A program made the translations under genes and the position numbers. This document shows positions 36,785-48,563 of a DNA stretch of 64,000 nucleotides, piece by piece (positions within the stretch are counted from its first letter, which is position 1; every line of letters starts with the position of its first letter). A model generated the notes under the pieces. The model was given only the letters and a program-made list of their open reading frames with translations, did no database searches and had not been told where the DNA came from. This stretch comes from Megamerina dolium. Lineage: Eukaryota; Arthropoda; Insecta; Diptera; Megamerinidae. The stretch is taken from NCBI GenBank assembly GCA_963854835.1, contig OY978525.1, positions 104,638,417 through 104,702,416 on the forward strand, given 5' to 3'.

Positions 36785-37423
36785 TCAACTTTACTCATCA
36801 ACATAGCCTCCTTCAAGATATAATCGTTCTAACGCTCCGCTAACATTTCGATACCTTTCTTGTAGAACGATTCATCTTTGGCCTCAAATAGGACTCTGTT
36901 TCGGCAATCACCTCTTCATTCGAGCCATATCTCTTTCAAGCAAGCATTTTATATACCGACACAAAAAGTATTTTCTATATCGCCGAAATAGATCCAAAAA
37001 GTTTTCAGAATCATTGCCACATTATTGGTTTTGACCCACTGTGGGCAAACGCGGCACTTATTCCGAAAACAACTTTCTCATGGACAAATATTTATGCAAA
37101 ATGAATTAAAAAACATCCCTTGGATATCATTAAGGTGTCATCCATCTCCTGCAACCCCACTTTAAGGTTAGACAAAACTATTTTGTGTACTTTTTTGGGT
37201 ATTTTCCGATGTTACCACCTTTTTTTGGAAGATTAGAGCGTTCGGCATTATCGGTGTTTATACGGCCGCATTTAAAATTAGCAAAGCACTTCTCTCGTTG
37301 TAGCAGAACTCGAATTATACCTATCAAGAGAAGCTTTGACTTGAGCGGTGCTCTTTCCTATAAGAAAGCAATAAAAATTCAACACACGAAATTGCTTTGA
37401 ATGCATTGTTTTCAAAATCACAA
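36785..37423 (-). mobile_element. Mariner (irritans-like) relic without catalytic core
   Basis: Read leftwards: decayed N-terminus (FANFKCGRINTDNAERSNLP, corresponding to the helix-turn-helix and GRP hook), IVLSNLKVGLQ, YLSMRKLFSEWVPRLPTV (the WVP linker of mariners), ENFLDLFRR, then directly the C-terminus AETESYFEAKDESFYKKGIE and GDYVDE. The whole stretch with the three catalytic Asp residues is missing. Frameshifts occur throughout. Confidence 0.82.
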
Positions 37424-40400
37424 AAGTAACGATACTGAAATCACTGTAACTTAAAAACTAATGATTGGTTTATCATGAAATTTTGACAGGTATCATTTGA
37501 TGATTGATACTTCATAAAAATCATTTGAATATTTCATAAATGGGGTCACCTATGTGCCATCCTATGAACTTTTCAATCGATTCTTGGTCGAAAATATCAG
37601 AAACTAAGTAGGTTTTTGTCTGGTACATCTTTTTTCTAGTCCGCTTCATTGTAATTCGTATCAGGGTGAATTCGCTAGAATAATTCTAAATAGGGCTGGC
37701 ATCTGGCTTTCATGTGTTCATGACAGAATCTACATTGTTTGGAGATTGATAAACATGTGTGTTTAAAGTCTAAGCTGTTGAGTTTGAGAATCTACCTCTC
37801 CCCTTTTCCTATTGAAGGTAAGGAATTGTTTTAATGGTTGAATCTTGCAAGGTCAGCCAAGTAGGTGATGGTTCTATTATATAACCGGATTTTGATAATG
37901 TTATTTAATTTTTAGGGACCCATAGAGTAGAGCCACCCCCATATTTGGAATGATTCGGCCTGTTGGTTGATATTATGTCCTAGCTGGTTGAATGAATGTT
38001 GATTATTTTGCCAGTTGTATTACAATTCGAGAGTGTGGTTGCATTGAATATTATCGCGAGCTCTATATCGAGGATAGTCGCATGTTTGCAGAGAGCCAGA
38101 TGTAAATATGCCAACCTCAAAAAACTAGAAAGCCGAAAAAAACAATATTTTTGAGATTAGGAAGAAACCTCAGGGTGATGGACATATTCAACCACGGATT
38201 TAGGAACTCAAACATCAAATATTTTATTTATTGTGTTGTTGTGTAATTAAATATATTGAAAGTGAGACCTTATCAAATAACTTCCAAATAAAAATAATCA
38301 ATTTCAAATTATTTGCTTCTTAATCATTAACATTTTTTTTTTTTGAAGGAATTAATATGGAACCACCCAATTCGCTTACTGAACATGTACGATCATTAAA
38401 TAAATTAATATTTACAAAAATGTAAGTATATATGTATGATCATAAATAACAATATTTATAAACTCCGAAAAGAATGCATTACTTAGAGTCATTTTGATGG
38501 TTCTAAGCCCATCAAAAATGTTATATAATTTTAAGATACTGTGTATATGTATGCGTATGTATTATATATTCAAATTAGACTTTTAGAATATCATAAATTT
38601 CATTTAAATCAAATTACATATGCATAGGAATGAAGTAAGTACATAGTAAGTACTAATCTAATCTTATCTCAGCTACAATGGTCTTTCTTCAGCAGCTCCT
38701 CAATTTCATTGTATGGGTGTGTATGAGTGAGTGGGTGTATGTGTGTATGTGTAATTTAATGTGCTATAAAAATATTACAAATTTTTATAGTTAATAAAAA
38801 ATAAGAATAATAAGTAATCACAATAACAACAAGATCATCAATGAGCAGAGTGATGAAAATGAAATAAAAACGCATAAACAAACACGGTGACGCCTTTTTA
38901 AGAACCTCTTCAATGCGTTTGCTTCTTTTTCTTTTGTTGTTGTTGATTTTTTTATTTTTATTTTTTTTTTTTTGCCTTGATTTCATATTGATGTTGATGT
39001 TCATGCTGACATTCATGTTGCTGCTACGATAGGTTCGTTATTCGTTATTGGTGGCATCAATGTAAATATAATAAAAAAAAAAAACGTTCATCCATTCGTT
39101 CGTTCGTTCGTTTCGTGTCATAAATCCACTTGATGAGATTTTCTTGAAAAGTCGTTATCAAACGTCAAATTCCAATTTGAACACCAACATGTGCCACACA
39201 CACTAACAAACGCAACATAAACGAACGCATGCAATTCTCAAGTGAGAATGATTTGAACAAACACATACGCATTTGATGTTAATCATATGTAATTCAATGT
39301 GTGCTTTACATGTGCGTGTATGTAGTAATGTCGACATTATGATGGTGTTACAACACAACAAACACATTATGCATATTTTACTGCTACTGCCTCGTCTGTA
39401 GCACCTTCTTCTTCTTCTTCGTCTTCTTCTTTTGGTTCTTGATGTTGACATATCATCAGATATGCATATACTTACACTCACACACACTCACACACACGTA
39501 TATGTACACTGTATAGTAATTTGAACGGTTCGTGCCATGTAACTCAACGCATTCACAACGCATAATCGCATCATCAACGCAATTTTGACGCAGTGTAAAA
39601 CTCAATCAAAATTTGTGGCCCATTGTCGTCAATGTGGAATAAATGAATGGAATTTCATATACTCACAACACACTAATAGTCTCACGCACATTACAGTACA
39701 GTTAGATGCCTGGCAACATCTTAGCTAACGTTCGTTGCTAGTACTCTTACGAATATGACTACATTGCACTGCTATGACAACAATACTTTTGATGTAAAAT
39801 ATATTTTAGATATTGCTGCTGTTGTTTACCGCTGCAATAATTTCCCATTATCAAAATTCATTCTCTGTGCTTCACGAAAATATCAAACGCTTTTTAAGAA
39901 ATGCGACAATTGAGTGCGAGTTAAGCCAGTCAACTATCCTTGGTGATGATGATGATGATGATGACAACCAGCAACAATGGCAATTGCTACCGATAATAAT
40001 AATTCCCACAACAACAACAAGAACAACAAGAACAACGATATGTTTTAGTTACACACTTTTGACAGGATTACAATATAATGGCATCATAAAATACGATAAT
40101 CCGTATGCGTGTGACTTCGCATATGTGAGGATGAATAATATCAATGAAATTGAAGTGCATGTGTGTGTATGTACAAAAGAAAAATTAAAATATTTTATAT
40201 TAAATCCTAAGTAGTATAAAGTATTTATACTCATATCGCGCATAACCGAAAAATGATCTGGAAATATATTTTAATCACAGTAAATCTCATTTTATAATAT
40301 TGACGATAAAATCTTGACAAACAAGAAAGTTCGATCCGGTTTTGCTTCATACAAATTCAAAGATACTGTTTTGTAGTAAACTCAGTACGACCTTTTGCCA

Positions 40401-40444
40401 TCTATCAATAAGTTTCATAATCCCGAGTTCGTGATGGGTCTTGT
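37424..40444. other. Gene-free DNA, mixed simple repeats
   Basis: T-rich runs (38940-38975), (TTCG)n at about 39095-39112, CTT at 39405-39430, (GAT)n at 39943-39963 and CAA at about 40008-40035. The 133-codon frame 39813-40214 is built on the GAT and CAA repeats and is probably not a gene. The part 37640-38220 is less repetitive but unrecognised. Confidence 0.55.
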
Positions 40445-40504
40445 CCCTATTGGGAAAGAAGCGATTGTGGTGCAATTTTATAGCACCACAATCGCCCTAT
40501 TGGG
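40445..40504. repeat. Perfect 13-bp hairpin between 10-bp direct repeats
   Basis: GCGATTGTGGTGC (40461-40473), a 9-nt loop and GCACCACAATCGC (40483-40495) form a perfect stem. CCCTATTGGG occurs on both sides, at 40445-40454 and 40495-40504. Confidence 0.9.
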
Positions 40505-40672
40505 CACGCTCTACCGAAATGCAATTTGACATGAGCTTGGTTTAAATTGTCAGTCATTTCGCAGCAATAAATCACTTTAAAAATGAAGATCATAAAAATC
40601 TTTAACTTTCGAAAAGACAAAAAACAAACAAAAATCATGACCACCTAGACTGTTATACTACTACAGGGTGAT

Positions 40673-41760
40673 TTTGTAACAACTTTCTTTTTGGCAACAC
40701 TGTTTTTGGCAGCTCAGCTGTTTTCGTGTAACATGTTACTCTCAAACATGTTCAGTTTGGTCTATAATTTAACTATGAATCGACTTACACACGAACAACG
40801 CTTGCAGATTATTGAATTTTATTTTCAAAATTCATTCTCGGTTAAGAAAGTGCATCGTACACTTCTTCCATTTTATGGTCAGTTTGGGCGACCTTCTGCG
40901 GCGGCTATTTGGAATCTTGTGACTAAATTTCACATCAAATTTACAATATTGGATATTAAACCACCAACACGCATACGTAGAGTGCGGACAAAGGAAAATA
41001 TCGCAGCTGTATGATGACCGCGAATTATCGATTCGTCGCCGTTCGCAGCAATTGGGCCTCTGTTACTCCACTACGTGGAAAATTTTGCGGAAAGATTTGG
41101 GTGTAAAACCTTTTAAAGTACAGCTGGTGCAAGCATTGAAGCCACACGACCTATCACAACGGCTAACGTTTGGTGAATGGACGCTGGCAAAGCTGGATGA
41201 AGATCCACTTTTTTATTGGAAAATTGTGTTCAGCGGCTAAGCTCATTTCTATTTGAATGGATACGTGATTGCCAGCCAGGAGCATTGCAAGAACTGCCAA
41301 TGCATACCGAAAAATGCAATGCTTGGTGTGGATTATGGGCCTGTGGCATCATTGGACCATACTTTTTCAAAGACGACGAAGGCAAGATCGTTACTGTGAA
41401 TGGCAAGCGCTACCTTGTGATGATTACAAACTTTTCTTTGCCCAATATAGAAGAGCTGGACTTGGCGGACATGTGGTTTCAACAAGACAGTGCCACATGC
41501 CACACAACACGCGAAGCAATGGCTCGATTGAAAGGTGAGTTCGGTGAACAGTTTATTTCACATTTGGGGCAGGTCAATTGTATATTAAGGCTCCTGTCTA
41601 TAGCGATAAGCCCGCAACGGTTGACGCACTGGAAGCCAATATTGAAGAAATTATTTGTGAGATACCGGCCGATATGTTGGAGAGGGTATGCCAACATATG
41701 CATCGCTGGTCTTTCAATTTAATAGAAAAGCTGTTCGAAAATGTTCGGATATAAGTAACA
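40673..41760 (+). mobile_element. Mariner-like transposase relic, copy 2
   Basis: Same family as 17233-18438, read on the plus strand from ACAGGGTGATTTTGTAACAA. ATG at 40777 starts NRLTHEQRLQIIEFYFQNSF; then PPTRIRRVRTKENIAA, a frameshift, SIRRRSQQLGLCYSTTWKIL, KLDEDPLFYWKIVFSG. There the first catalytic D-E pair has become Gly-stop, and the following GYVNKQN segment is shortened. ADMWFQQDSATCHTTREAM keeps the second Asp. The last-Asp motif (normally PPRSCDLTPLDYFLWG) is deleted before YSDKPATVDALEANIEEII. The deletions differ from those of copy 1, so a consensus of both would cover most of the gene. Confidence 0.88.
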
Positions 41761-41814
41761 GATTTATACAAATAACAAAATGATACTTAAAGGTATGGTT
41801 TAATTGTACAGGGT

Positions 41815-42560
41815 ATTTAAATTTTAAATCTAAGAAAACCGCAATATTTTTATGAAAAGAGCTGATAATTTTATTTTAATGCAAAGTACAAACTCTGAAT
41901 TTGGTAATGGAATGCAATATCTGCCAAATGTCTGACGCGACTCTTCTTACATATGGCCATGCTTTTGATGAAATTTTTTATCACATTTTCACATAATTTC
42001 GGCTATATTTCTCGAATAACAGCTCTAATATTGTCATTGAGTGTTTCAATATTTGCTATAGCATTGACATAGACTTTATCTTTAACATAGACTCATAGAA
42101 AAAAGTCGAATGGTAATAAGTTGCACGATCTCGGCGGCCACTCAAGTCTCCATTTCGAGAAATCACACGTCCAGGTAATTGTTCACGCAATAGAGGTATT
42201 GTTTCACCTACTTTATGGCATGTGGCATCGTCATATTGAAAATAAACGTCATACTCGTCCATAACATCTATTTCAGGTCCAAAAAAAGTCAGTCCTCATC
42301 GTTCTATAACGCATCGATAATCACCGAAATGGTCGCACCAGCATCATTTTCAAAAAAATATGTCCAAATTACAGCACCACTCCAAAAACCGCACCAAACT
42401 ATCACTCGTTGTTGATGAGGAGCTGTTTTTGAAAATTACACTTGGATTTTCGGAGCCCCAGATGCGACAGTTTTGCTTATTCACGTCCACAGACAGATGA
42501 TAACGAGCCTGAGCACTCAGAATAATTTTATTTAAGAAATCATGATTTTCTCTAGCTCTT
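41815..42560 (-). mobile_element. Mariner-like relic, second family
   Basis: Minus-strand relic lying tail to tail with the previous element. From 42530 leftwards: KIILSAQARYHLSVDVNKQN (the DEAHF site has decayed to AQARY), RIWGSENPSVI, LTFFGPEIDVMDEYDVYFQY, DDATCHKVGETIPLLREQL (second Asp), PGRVISRNGDL, then a frameshifted last motif and C-terminus. The N-terminal DNA-binding part is absent. A terminal-looking ACAGGGTATTTAAA lies at 41815. Confidence 0.8.
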
Positions 42561-42806
42561 ATTTGTTAAATGTCAACGAGGGACAGTTGTATGTTGGCAC
42601 CTGAAAAAATAGTTGGAAATTTAAAATGATACCTCTTGTTGAAATAACCTATATTAATTTTCTTCAGCGATGAATTTTTCAGGAGGTGTATACATGAGTC
42701 ATCAAAATTCTGTTTTTGAAAATGTAAACGCCAAAAGCGTTTTATTAGAAAGAAGAGTGAATTTTAGTTTTTCGTATTCGCCATAGTTTTTCGAATAACG
42801 TAACCT

Positions 42807-42903
42807 GGCGGCGCTTGGAATATCCAATTGGGAAGAACAGAGAAGACTGGCGCCGTATTATATGTTCAGCCTAAATCGATCATCGGTTGTGATGGCCACA
42901 TAA
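42807..42903 (+). mobile_element. RTE-like LINE, extreme 3' end
   Basis: Plus-strand fragment of about 97 bp matching the 3' ends at 51605-51730 and (inverted) 45209 and 56456: GCGCTTGGAAT, CAGCCTAAATCGATCATCGG, then GGCCACATAAG (octamer 42895-42902), followed by an A run. Confidence 0.75.
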
Positions 42904-44535
42904 GAAAAAAATGAAAGGTGTCAATCTGGCCAATATTAACATTTTTGGTTTAAGAGCAGTTATAGCGATCCATAGCCACAAAAAGAGCAAATATTGCAGA
43001 GAGCCTTCTGGAAATTATATGAATTATAATAAAATAAGAGCAAAATCTAATTTACAAATATTCTTCTTCCTTGTTTTTCTGTTTCATTTACTTTTGAATC
43101 AACAAAATGTATAACCCTGTACATTAAATAGATTATTAGCATTATTGAAAAGTTATATTTATTTTTTACAACAACAACAAAAAATAAAATATAATAAAAT
43201 AAAAAAATAGATACCATCACATCATTAACTTAATTGCAACAAGCTTTTAACACTTGCCACTTTGCCATAATATAAATCAATTCCAAATAGCACCTGAAGC
43301 ATTTTTTTTTTTTTGTGTAGTATATATTTTGAACATGATTGCATGTATTGCATGTAACATTTTATAGAACGACGACAACACGTTGCCACACAACAACAGT
43401 TTATCTAGTTAATGAATAACTATTCAATTAAACGATAAATTATTGGAGAACTTGTACAAGTATTTTTTTCCCCTCATTCTGCGGCGTCAATTGCATGCAT
43501 GCTCTACTATTTTTCTTTCTTCCATTTGCTCTCTTTCTAAGGTATTTTAGTGATGATAATGCAACTATTGCAAACATGAAGGTTGGTTGCAGTATTTGCC
43601 CAATTGATTTATCTATATGATAATGATAGCTGCTGATGATGATTATAGTGATGTTAATCGTCTTGGCTGATTAATGATGATTTCATAGTTGCGCATAATG
43701 GGTGGGACAATGTGTTTATATCTTTAATACCACATATTAATTAAAATTGGCTTTTTTATATTTTTGCTCTCTCTCTCTCTCTCTCTCTTTTTTTTACCAA
43801 GAATCTTATATTTCAAGTTCAATGCAAACCATCTTCTACTCACCTTTCTCCATAAACAGTCTCTGTTGTAGTGGAGTGGAGTAAAAAATTAATTGAATAC
43901 AAAATCATCACATCACACCCACACAGCTTAAGAGCATATCTTAATAATAGTATGTATGATGTTGAGAACAATATATGTACATGTTGGTATACTCGCATGT
44001 ATGCATCAACTTATATAAATAAATATGCTCATACTTCATACCTTTGCATATGTGATATGTACAAAAATCTTGTATCCGTCGTCCAAGGCTAACATGTTGA
44101 CAAGAAATTGCATAATTATGGGTTTCCGACATCCGCTTGAATCAACTCAACCACAACTCAAATGTACTCGCATACATATATTGAATAACTCATACTCATA
44201 GAAACACGCTACCTCTTCATATATGTATGTAAATGCATTTATGTATGCAGATTCATAGAAGAATATCTGTGTGTGTGTGCGTGTGTATGCTAAAGATAAA
44301 GTCCTTGCACTTGCAAAACACCAACATTGAAACAACAACAACAACAAAACCATACTACAACGTACATGACCAATACTCAACTACTATACTATTCATATGG
44401 GATATACTTGTATGTATGTAGGTACCTATGTGTATGTTGATAAAATACACAACAACACCATCACCACCATCTATCTACATACATTTATGCACATACAATA
44501 TTTTTGCAACAACTAACAATAATAGCAAAACAAAT

Positions 44536-44567
<32 letters not shown>

Positions 44568-45208
44568 AAACGCATACCGGATAAAGGAAGTCGAACAATT
44601 GAATTGCATAACATGAATAGAAATGAATTGGCAGCAACAACAGCAAAGGCAAGCAATGCGCACATCCGATAAATGAATGAATGAATGAATGAATGAATGA
44701 AGGAATGAATGAATGCAGATGAACTTATGTATGATTATATTTACATGTTCTATATTGTACATATACATATGTATGTATATGAAAGTATATTCGGCCTACG
44801 AACGTACGTTGTTCTCGTACTCACACGTCGATAACGATGACGCTTGATGTTGCTTGCCAACCAACTTATACGCAGTTACTCCTAGTATTTACGATCTAAG
44901 ATATGCAAAATTACAACAGACATACAAATACCTGATACTTTCAAAAGTTCTGGTACACAATTAAACACATTCACTATGGCAGCCATTATTTGTGACATTT
45001 TTATTGCATTTGCACATAAAAAGCTATTGACGTTATCTATTTATGGATGCTCCATGGATTTTAGGTCGCTGAAACTGAGGCCGGTAGCGGAATACTTGAG
45101 TCAGGTCTCTTTTTTACTCCAATATCAAAAATTGATTTTTTGGTACAATTTTCACTATAAAAATATGTAAATTGCACAGTTTGGTTTTATAGGGAACAAT
45201 ATCCTATT
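42904..45208. other. Gene-free DNA rich in microsatellites
   Basis: (CT)n at about 43766-43789, (CAA)n at 44536-44567 and (GAAT)n at 44671-44715, plus TACATA stretches. Frames here are repeat translations (for example Leu- and Asn-rich frames at 44428-44768). No transposon or gene is recognised. Confidence 0.65.
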
Positions 45209-46006
45209 ATTTACTTACTTACTTACTTATGTGGCTATTACAATCGAAAATCGATTTAAGTTGAATCCAGTATGCTGCGCCAGCTATCTCTTTCCTTCGC
45301 TAACTTACGCTAATTAGAAATCCCAAGCGCTGTCAAGTTCTCCAGTACTTGGTCTGCCTCTTCTGCGTCGTCCACCAGCGGGTTCCGCATATATCACCTC
45401 CTTAGCTGGAGCTTGTTCTTCCATTCGCTCGACATGACGTAGCCGATGCAGCCGCTGAATTTTAATACGCTTTACTATGTCGGTGTCAACATAGAGGTCA
45501 TACAGCTCATGGTTGTACCTTACTCGATACTCGCCAACAACGCAAATAGATCCACAGATCTTGCGTAGAACTTATCTCCCGAAAACTCAGAGCATTCTCT
45601 CATCTGTGGTGGAAATTGTCCAAACTTTCAGCACCGTATGTAGGGACAGGCATGATGAGAGGCTAGTAGAGCACGGTTATCGTTTCTCGAAAGAGAGCGC
45701 GACTTCTCTGTTACTTACTTAGCCCAAAGTATCACCTGTATTAGCAAGTGTGATCCTCCGCAAGATTTTTAGGCTGACGACTTTACTGGTGTTAATGCTG
45801 GTTCCAAGTTATACAAAGTCCAGCACTACTTCAAAGCGTAGTTATCAACAGTGACGTGCTGTCCAAGACGTCGTATCTCGTTGTTTGCTGACGCTAAGTA
45901 CTTCGTCTTGCCCTCGTTCACCGGTTGTGTCAAAATCATCGCCATACGATAACAACATGACACTTTTTTTGAAGATAGTCCCATTATGTCCTAGATTGGG
46001 AGCTTG
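45209..46006 (-). mobile_element. RTE-like LINE, 3' part (interrupted copy)
   Basis: Starts with the 3' microsatellite tail (TTACTTACTTACTTACTTA = TAAG repeats) and octamer GCCACATA (complement of 45228-45235). Read leftwards from 46006 it is the post-RT region: frame pieces related to RKVLRKIFEP, YRIRYNHELYELYADID and KxxRLRWLGH seen better at 56541-56951. Many frameshifts. It breaks at TA 46007-46008, where a mariner derivative is inserted, and resumes at 46754. Confidence 0.85.
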
Positions 46007-46008
46007 TA

Positions 46009-46751
46009 CGAGGGTTGCCTTAAATTTTTTTTTTTTTTAAGTATGAAAATGCATTTGGTTCACATCAAAAAATGTTTTATTGTTTTTCAAAGTATTCTCC
46101 ATGAAGGTTTATACAGTTTTGCATGCGCTCGTGCAATTTTCGGAGCACTTTTGCCACTCCGGCTGATACACCTCCAAAATATGGGTTTTGTTGGTTTTGG
46201 CTCCTCTCGGAAGACCCACAAGGTCGTTTGCTGTTTTGTTTCGGCCTTTATGCATATATATATGATCCGTCACCCGTAAGAATCTTATAAACGTCTTTCG
46301 AAGCACCGCTATAGAATTTTTTCATCATTTCTTTTCACCAATCGACACGAGCTTGTTTTGAGCTATTGTTAAATTATGCGGGATCCAACGAGAGCAAATC
46401 TTTTTGACAGCTAAGTGGTCATGCAATATCGAATCCACGGCGATGGGACTAATGCCCAAAAATACCTCTATCTAACGGTATACCACAAGACGCACAGCAT
46501 CGATGATTTCTGGCACAATGACCGATTTTAGACGACCTTCATGAAATTCGTCCTGGAGCGTACGGCGACCACGATTGAATTCGTTAAACTGGTTATAAAC
46601 TGTGTAAAGGGTTGGTGCTTCACCAAGTCACTGTAAACAACACTACTAGCTCTTGTACATCAAAATGTTATCAGTAGGTTTATGCTAAAAAAAAATTGAT
46701 CAAAAACGTACTAGATCATACTTTAGAAAAAAATAAGAGAGGCAACCCTAG
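46009..46751 (-). mobile_element. 743-bp mariner deletion derivative inside LINE
   Basis: TIRs of about 35 bp: CGAGGGTTGCCTTAAATTTT from 46009 and, inverted from 46751, CTAGGGTTGCCTCTCTTATT, both leading through T runs into AAGTATGA. TA flanks both sides (46007-46008, 46752-46753). Coding remains on the minus strand: TVYNQFNEFNRGRRTLQDEF, ILHDHLAVKKICSRWIPHNL, RVTDHIYAY-type first catalytic site in decay, EWQKCSEN and HERMQNCINLHGEYFEKQ. Nearly the whole catalytic core is deleted. The flanking LINE reads on in register, so this insertion is younger than the LINE. Confidence 0.93.
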
Positions 46752-46753
46752 TA

Positions 46754-47325
46754 TTATTTTCTCCGTAATAAGATTTAAGAAGTCGCTCGATAACGAATCA
46801 CCTAATCTGAAACCCCGTTCGGCATTAAACGACAGAGAGAGGTTCTTCCCCATTTTCACTGCACAACGGAAGTTATACAGTGTAATTCTGCATGGACGAA
46901 TGAACTTCGCAGGAATACCGAACTTAAGACATTGTTGTGCAGAGGTAATTCATTACCGGATTATCGAAAGCGGCTTTATAATCAACAAATAGATGATGTG
47001 TGTTGATTTTTTTCTCTTGGGTCTTCCCCAGGATTTGACACAGTGTGAGAATCTGATCGATGGTAAATTTACCAGGTCTGAAACCAATCAGGTTCTTAAG
47101 CATAGGTTTCAATCTTTTACACAGTACGCTTGATAGGACTTTACAAGCGATGCGAATACGACTTATACCATAGTAGTTGGTGAAAATTATGGGGTCTACT
47201 TTCTTATATACGGGACAGAGAACACTGGGCCTCCGAACATCGATCAATCTTTCTTGTTTTTCAGTAAAGAAATTTCCTCGTCACGTTTTGGTGGTGGAAC
47301 ATCTACTTCATCATCCATGATTGGG
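46754..47325 (-). mobile_element. RTE-like LINE, reverse transcriptase part (interrupted copy)
   Basis: Continuation of the LINE at 45209-46006. Minus-strand frame 46924-47247 contains CPVYKKVDPIIFTNYYGISR, VLSSVLCKRLKPML, NLIGFRPGKFTIDQILTL and HHLFVDYKAAFD, which are RT fingers and palm motifs with the first catalytic Asp of FVDYKAAFD. Upstream, PPPKRDEEISLLKNKK (about 47250-47310) seems to be the region before the RT, with a small deletion. The copy stops at about 47325 beside a SINE fragment. Confidence 0.85.
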
Positions 47326-47332
47326 GAGTTCC

Positions 47333-47451
47333 CTGCCGACAGGTGGGTACCGTTCGAAAGAAAAATCTTTTCGATTGAATCGATTCAAAGATTAATCCTA
47401 TGACCTACAGATCAGAAGGCCAATCCACTAACCACTGAACTACGGCACCCG
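47333..47451 (-). mobile_element. SINE head fragment
   Basis: Minus-strand 5' part: GGGTGCCGTAGTTCAGTGGTT, GATCTGTAGGTCATAGG, then GGTACCCACCTGTCGGCAGG, where it ends. The box B region is altered (ATTAATCTTTG). The 3' two thirds are missing. Confidence 0.85.
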
Positions 47452-48563
47452 GGGCCATAAAATAAATAAATGTCCAAAAATGTTAAATTAAAATCGTTCG
47501 ATAAGTGATAAAACAATATATTGTATGCTCATGTTCTTGTCTTCAATATTGAAATGGGAGAAAATTCGAAAAAATTTAACATTCAACGAGAATTAGGTAA
47601 TTACATATCCACAAAATATGATTTTCAAAATCTTTTATAATTTTGCATATGCCACGAATACAATGTGTACCAGAACTTTTGAAAGTCCTATTTACTATAT
47701 GTAGCAGCTACCTAACTTAAGTAAGAGGCAAACGTTATGCTATTTCTCATACATTTAAATATAGCATATGAATATGCATATGCATTAGTGTTTGTATGAA
47801 TGTGCGTGCGGTTAAGTTCATTCGGTAAAACCATTTAATGCGAATCATTTATGCACTTTGTGGAATAATTTCATTTCTATTTTGTACTATGTATCACAAC
47901 AACTATGTTTGTACTACTAACAAACTATGTGTATATGGTAAGTACTACTACAACAGTACAACTTCTTAGTCCTTTTTCAATTTCATTTCATTTTGTTTTC
48001 CATCTTTTGGTAGAGAAAAAATTTGCATTTTCGTCATATTTTGCATTGTATGCTCTTGTTCTGCTATATACGTGTACATATACATACATATATATATATA
48101 TATATAGAAGTGTGCTTGTATGCTTGCATTACTTAGGTTATTGTAGTGAATGTGTCATGCATGTATAGATCTGTTCATCTGGGTTATCGTGTGTAGTGTA
48201 CATTTTTCATCTTGTTTTGTCATATTGTTGATGCTGCTTAGATAAATTAATTTTTTTTTTTTTTTTTTTGTAATTGTGTTTGATTGAAAATAGAGAGCGA
48301 AAATTTAATGAAAATTATGAAAAGAGCTAAAATCAATTGTAGTTTCACTATTAACACTGTATAATTGGTGGAGAAATCTAAGTGCGTACAGCCTAGTGAT
48401 ACCATATATAGATTATATCAGAAAACTCATCAGGTCTTATTCGATAGAGTCCGAAATTGGGCAACCACTTGTAAGGATACTCTCTCAAAAATGTCGATAG
48501 TCTCCTTCACTCTAAGACATAAATTGCCAACTTTTTGTTATACCATACACTGGGTCGATACTG
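47452..48563. other. Gene-free AT-rich DNA
   Basis: TA run at 48084-48106 and a T run at 48251-48269. The 71-codon frame 48365-48580 runs up to the tandem duplication without known motifs. Confidence 0.55.

Noticed and set aside
39813..40214. 133-codon frame with Asp and Thr runs
   Set aside because: It is built around GAT and CAA microsatellites, has no domain, and is flanked by AT-rich DNA without gene signals.
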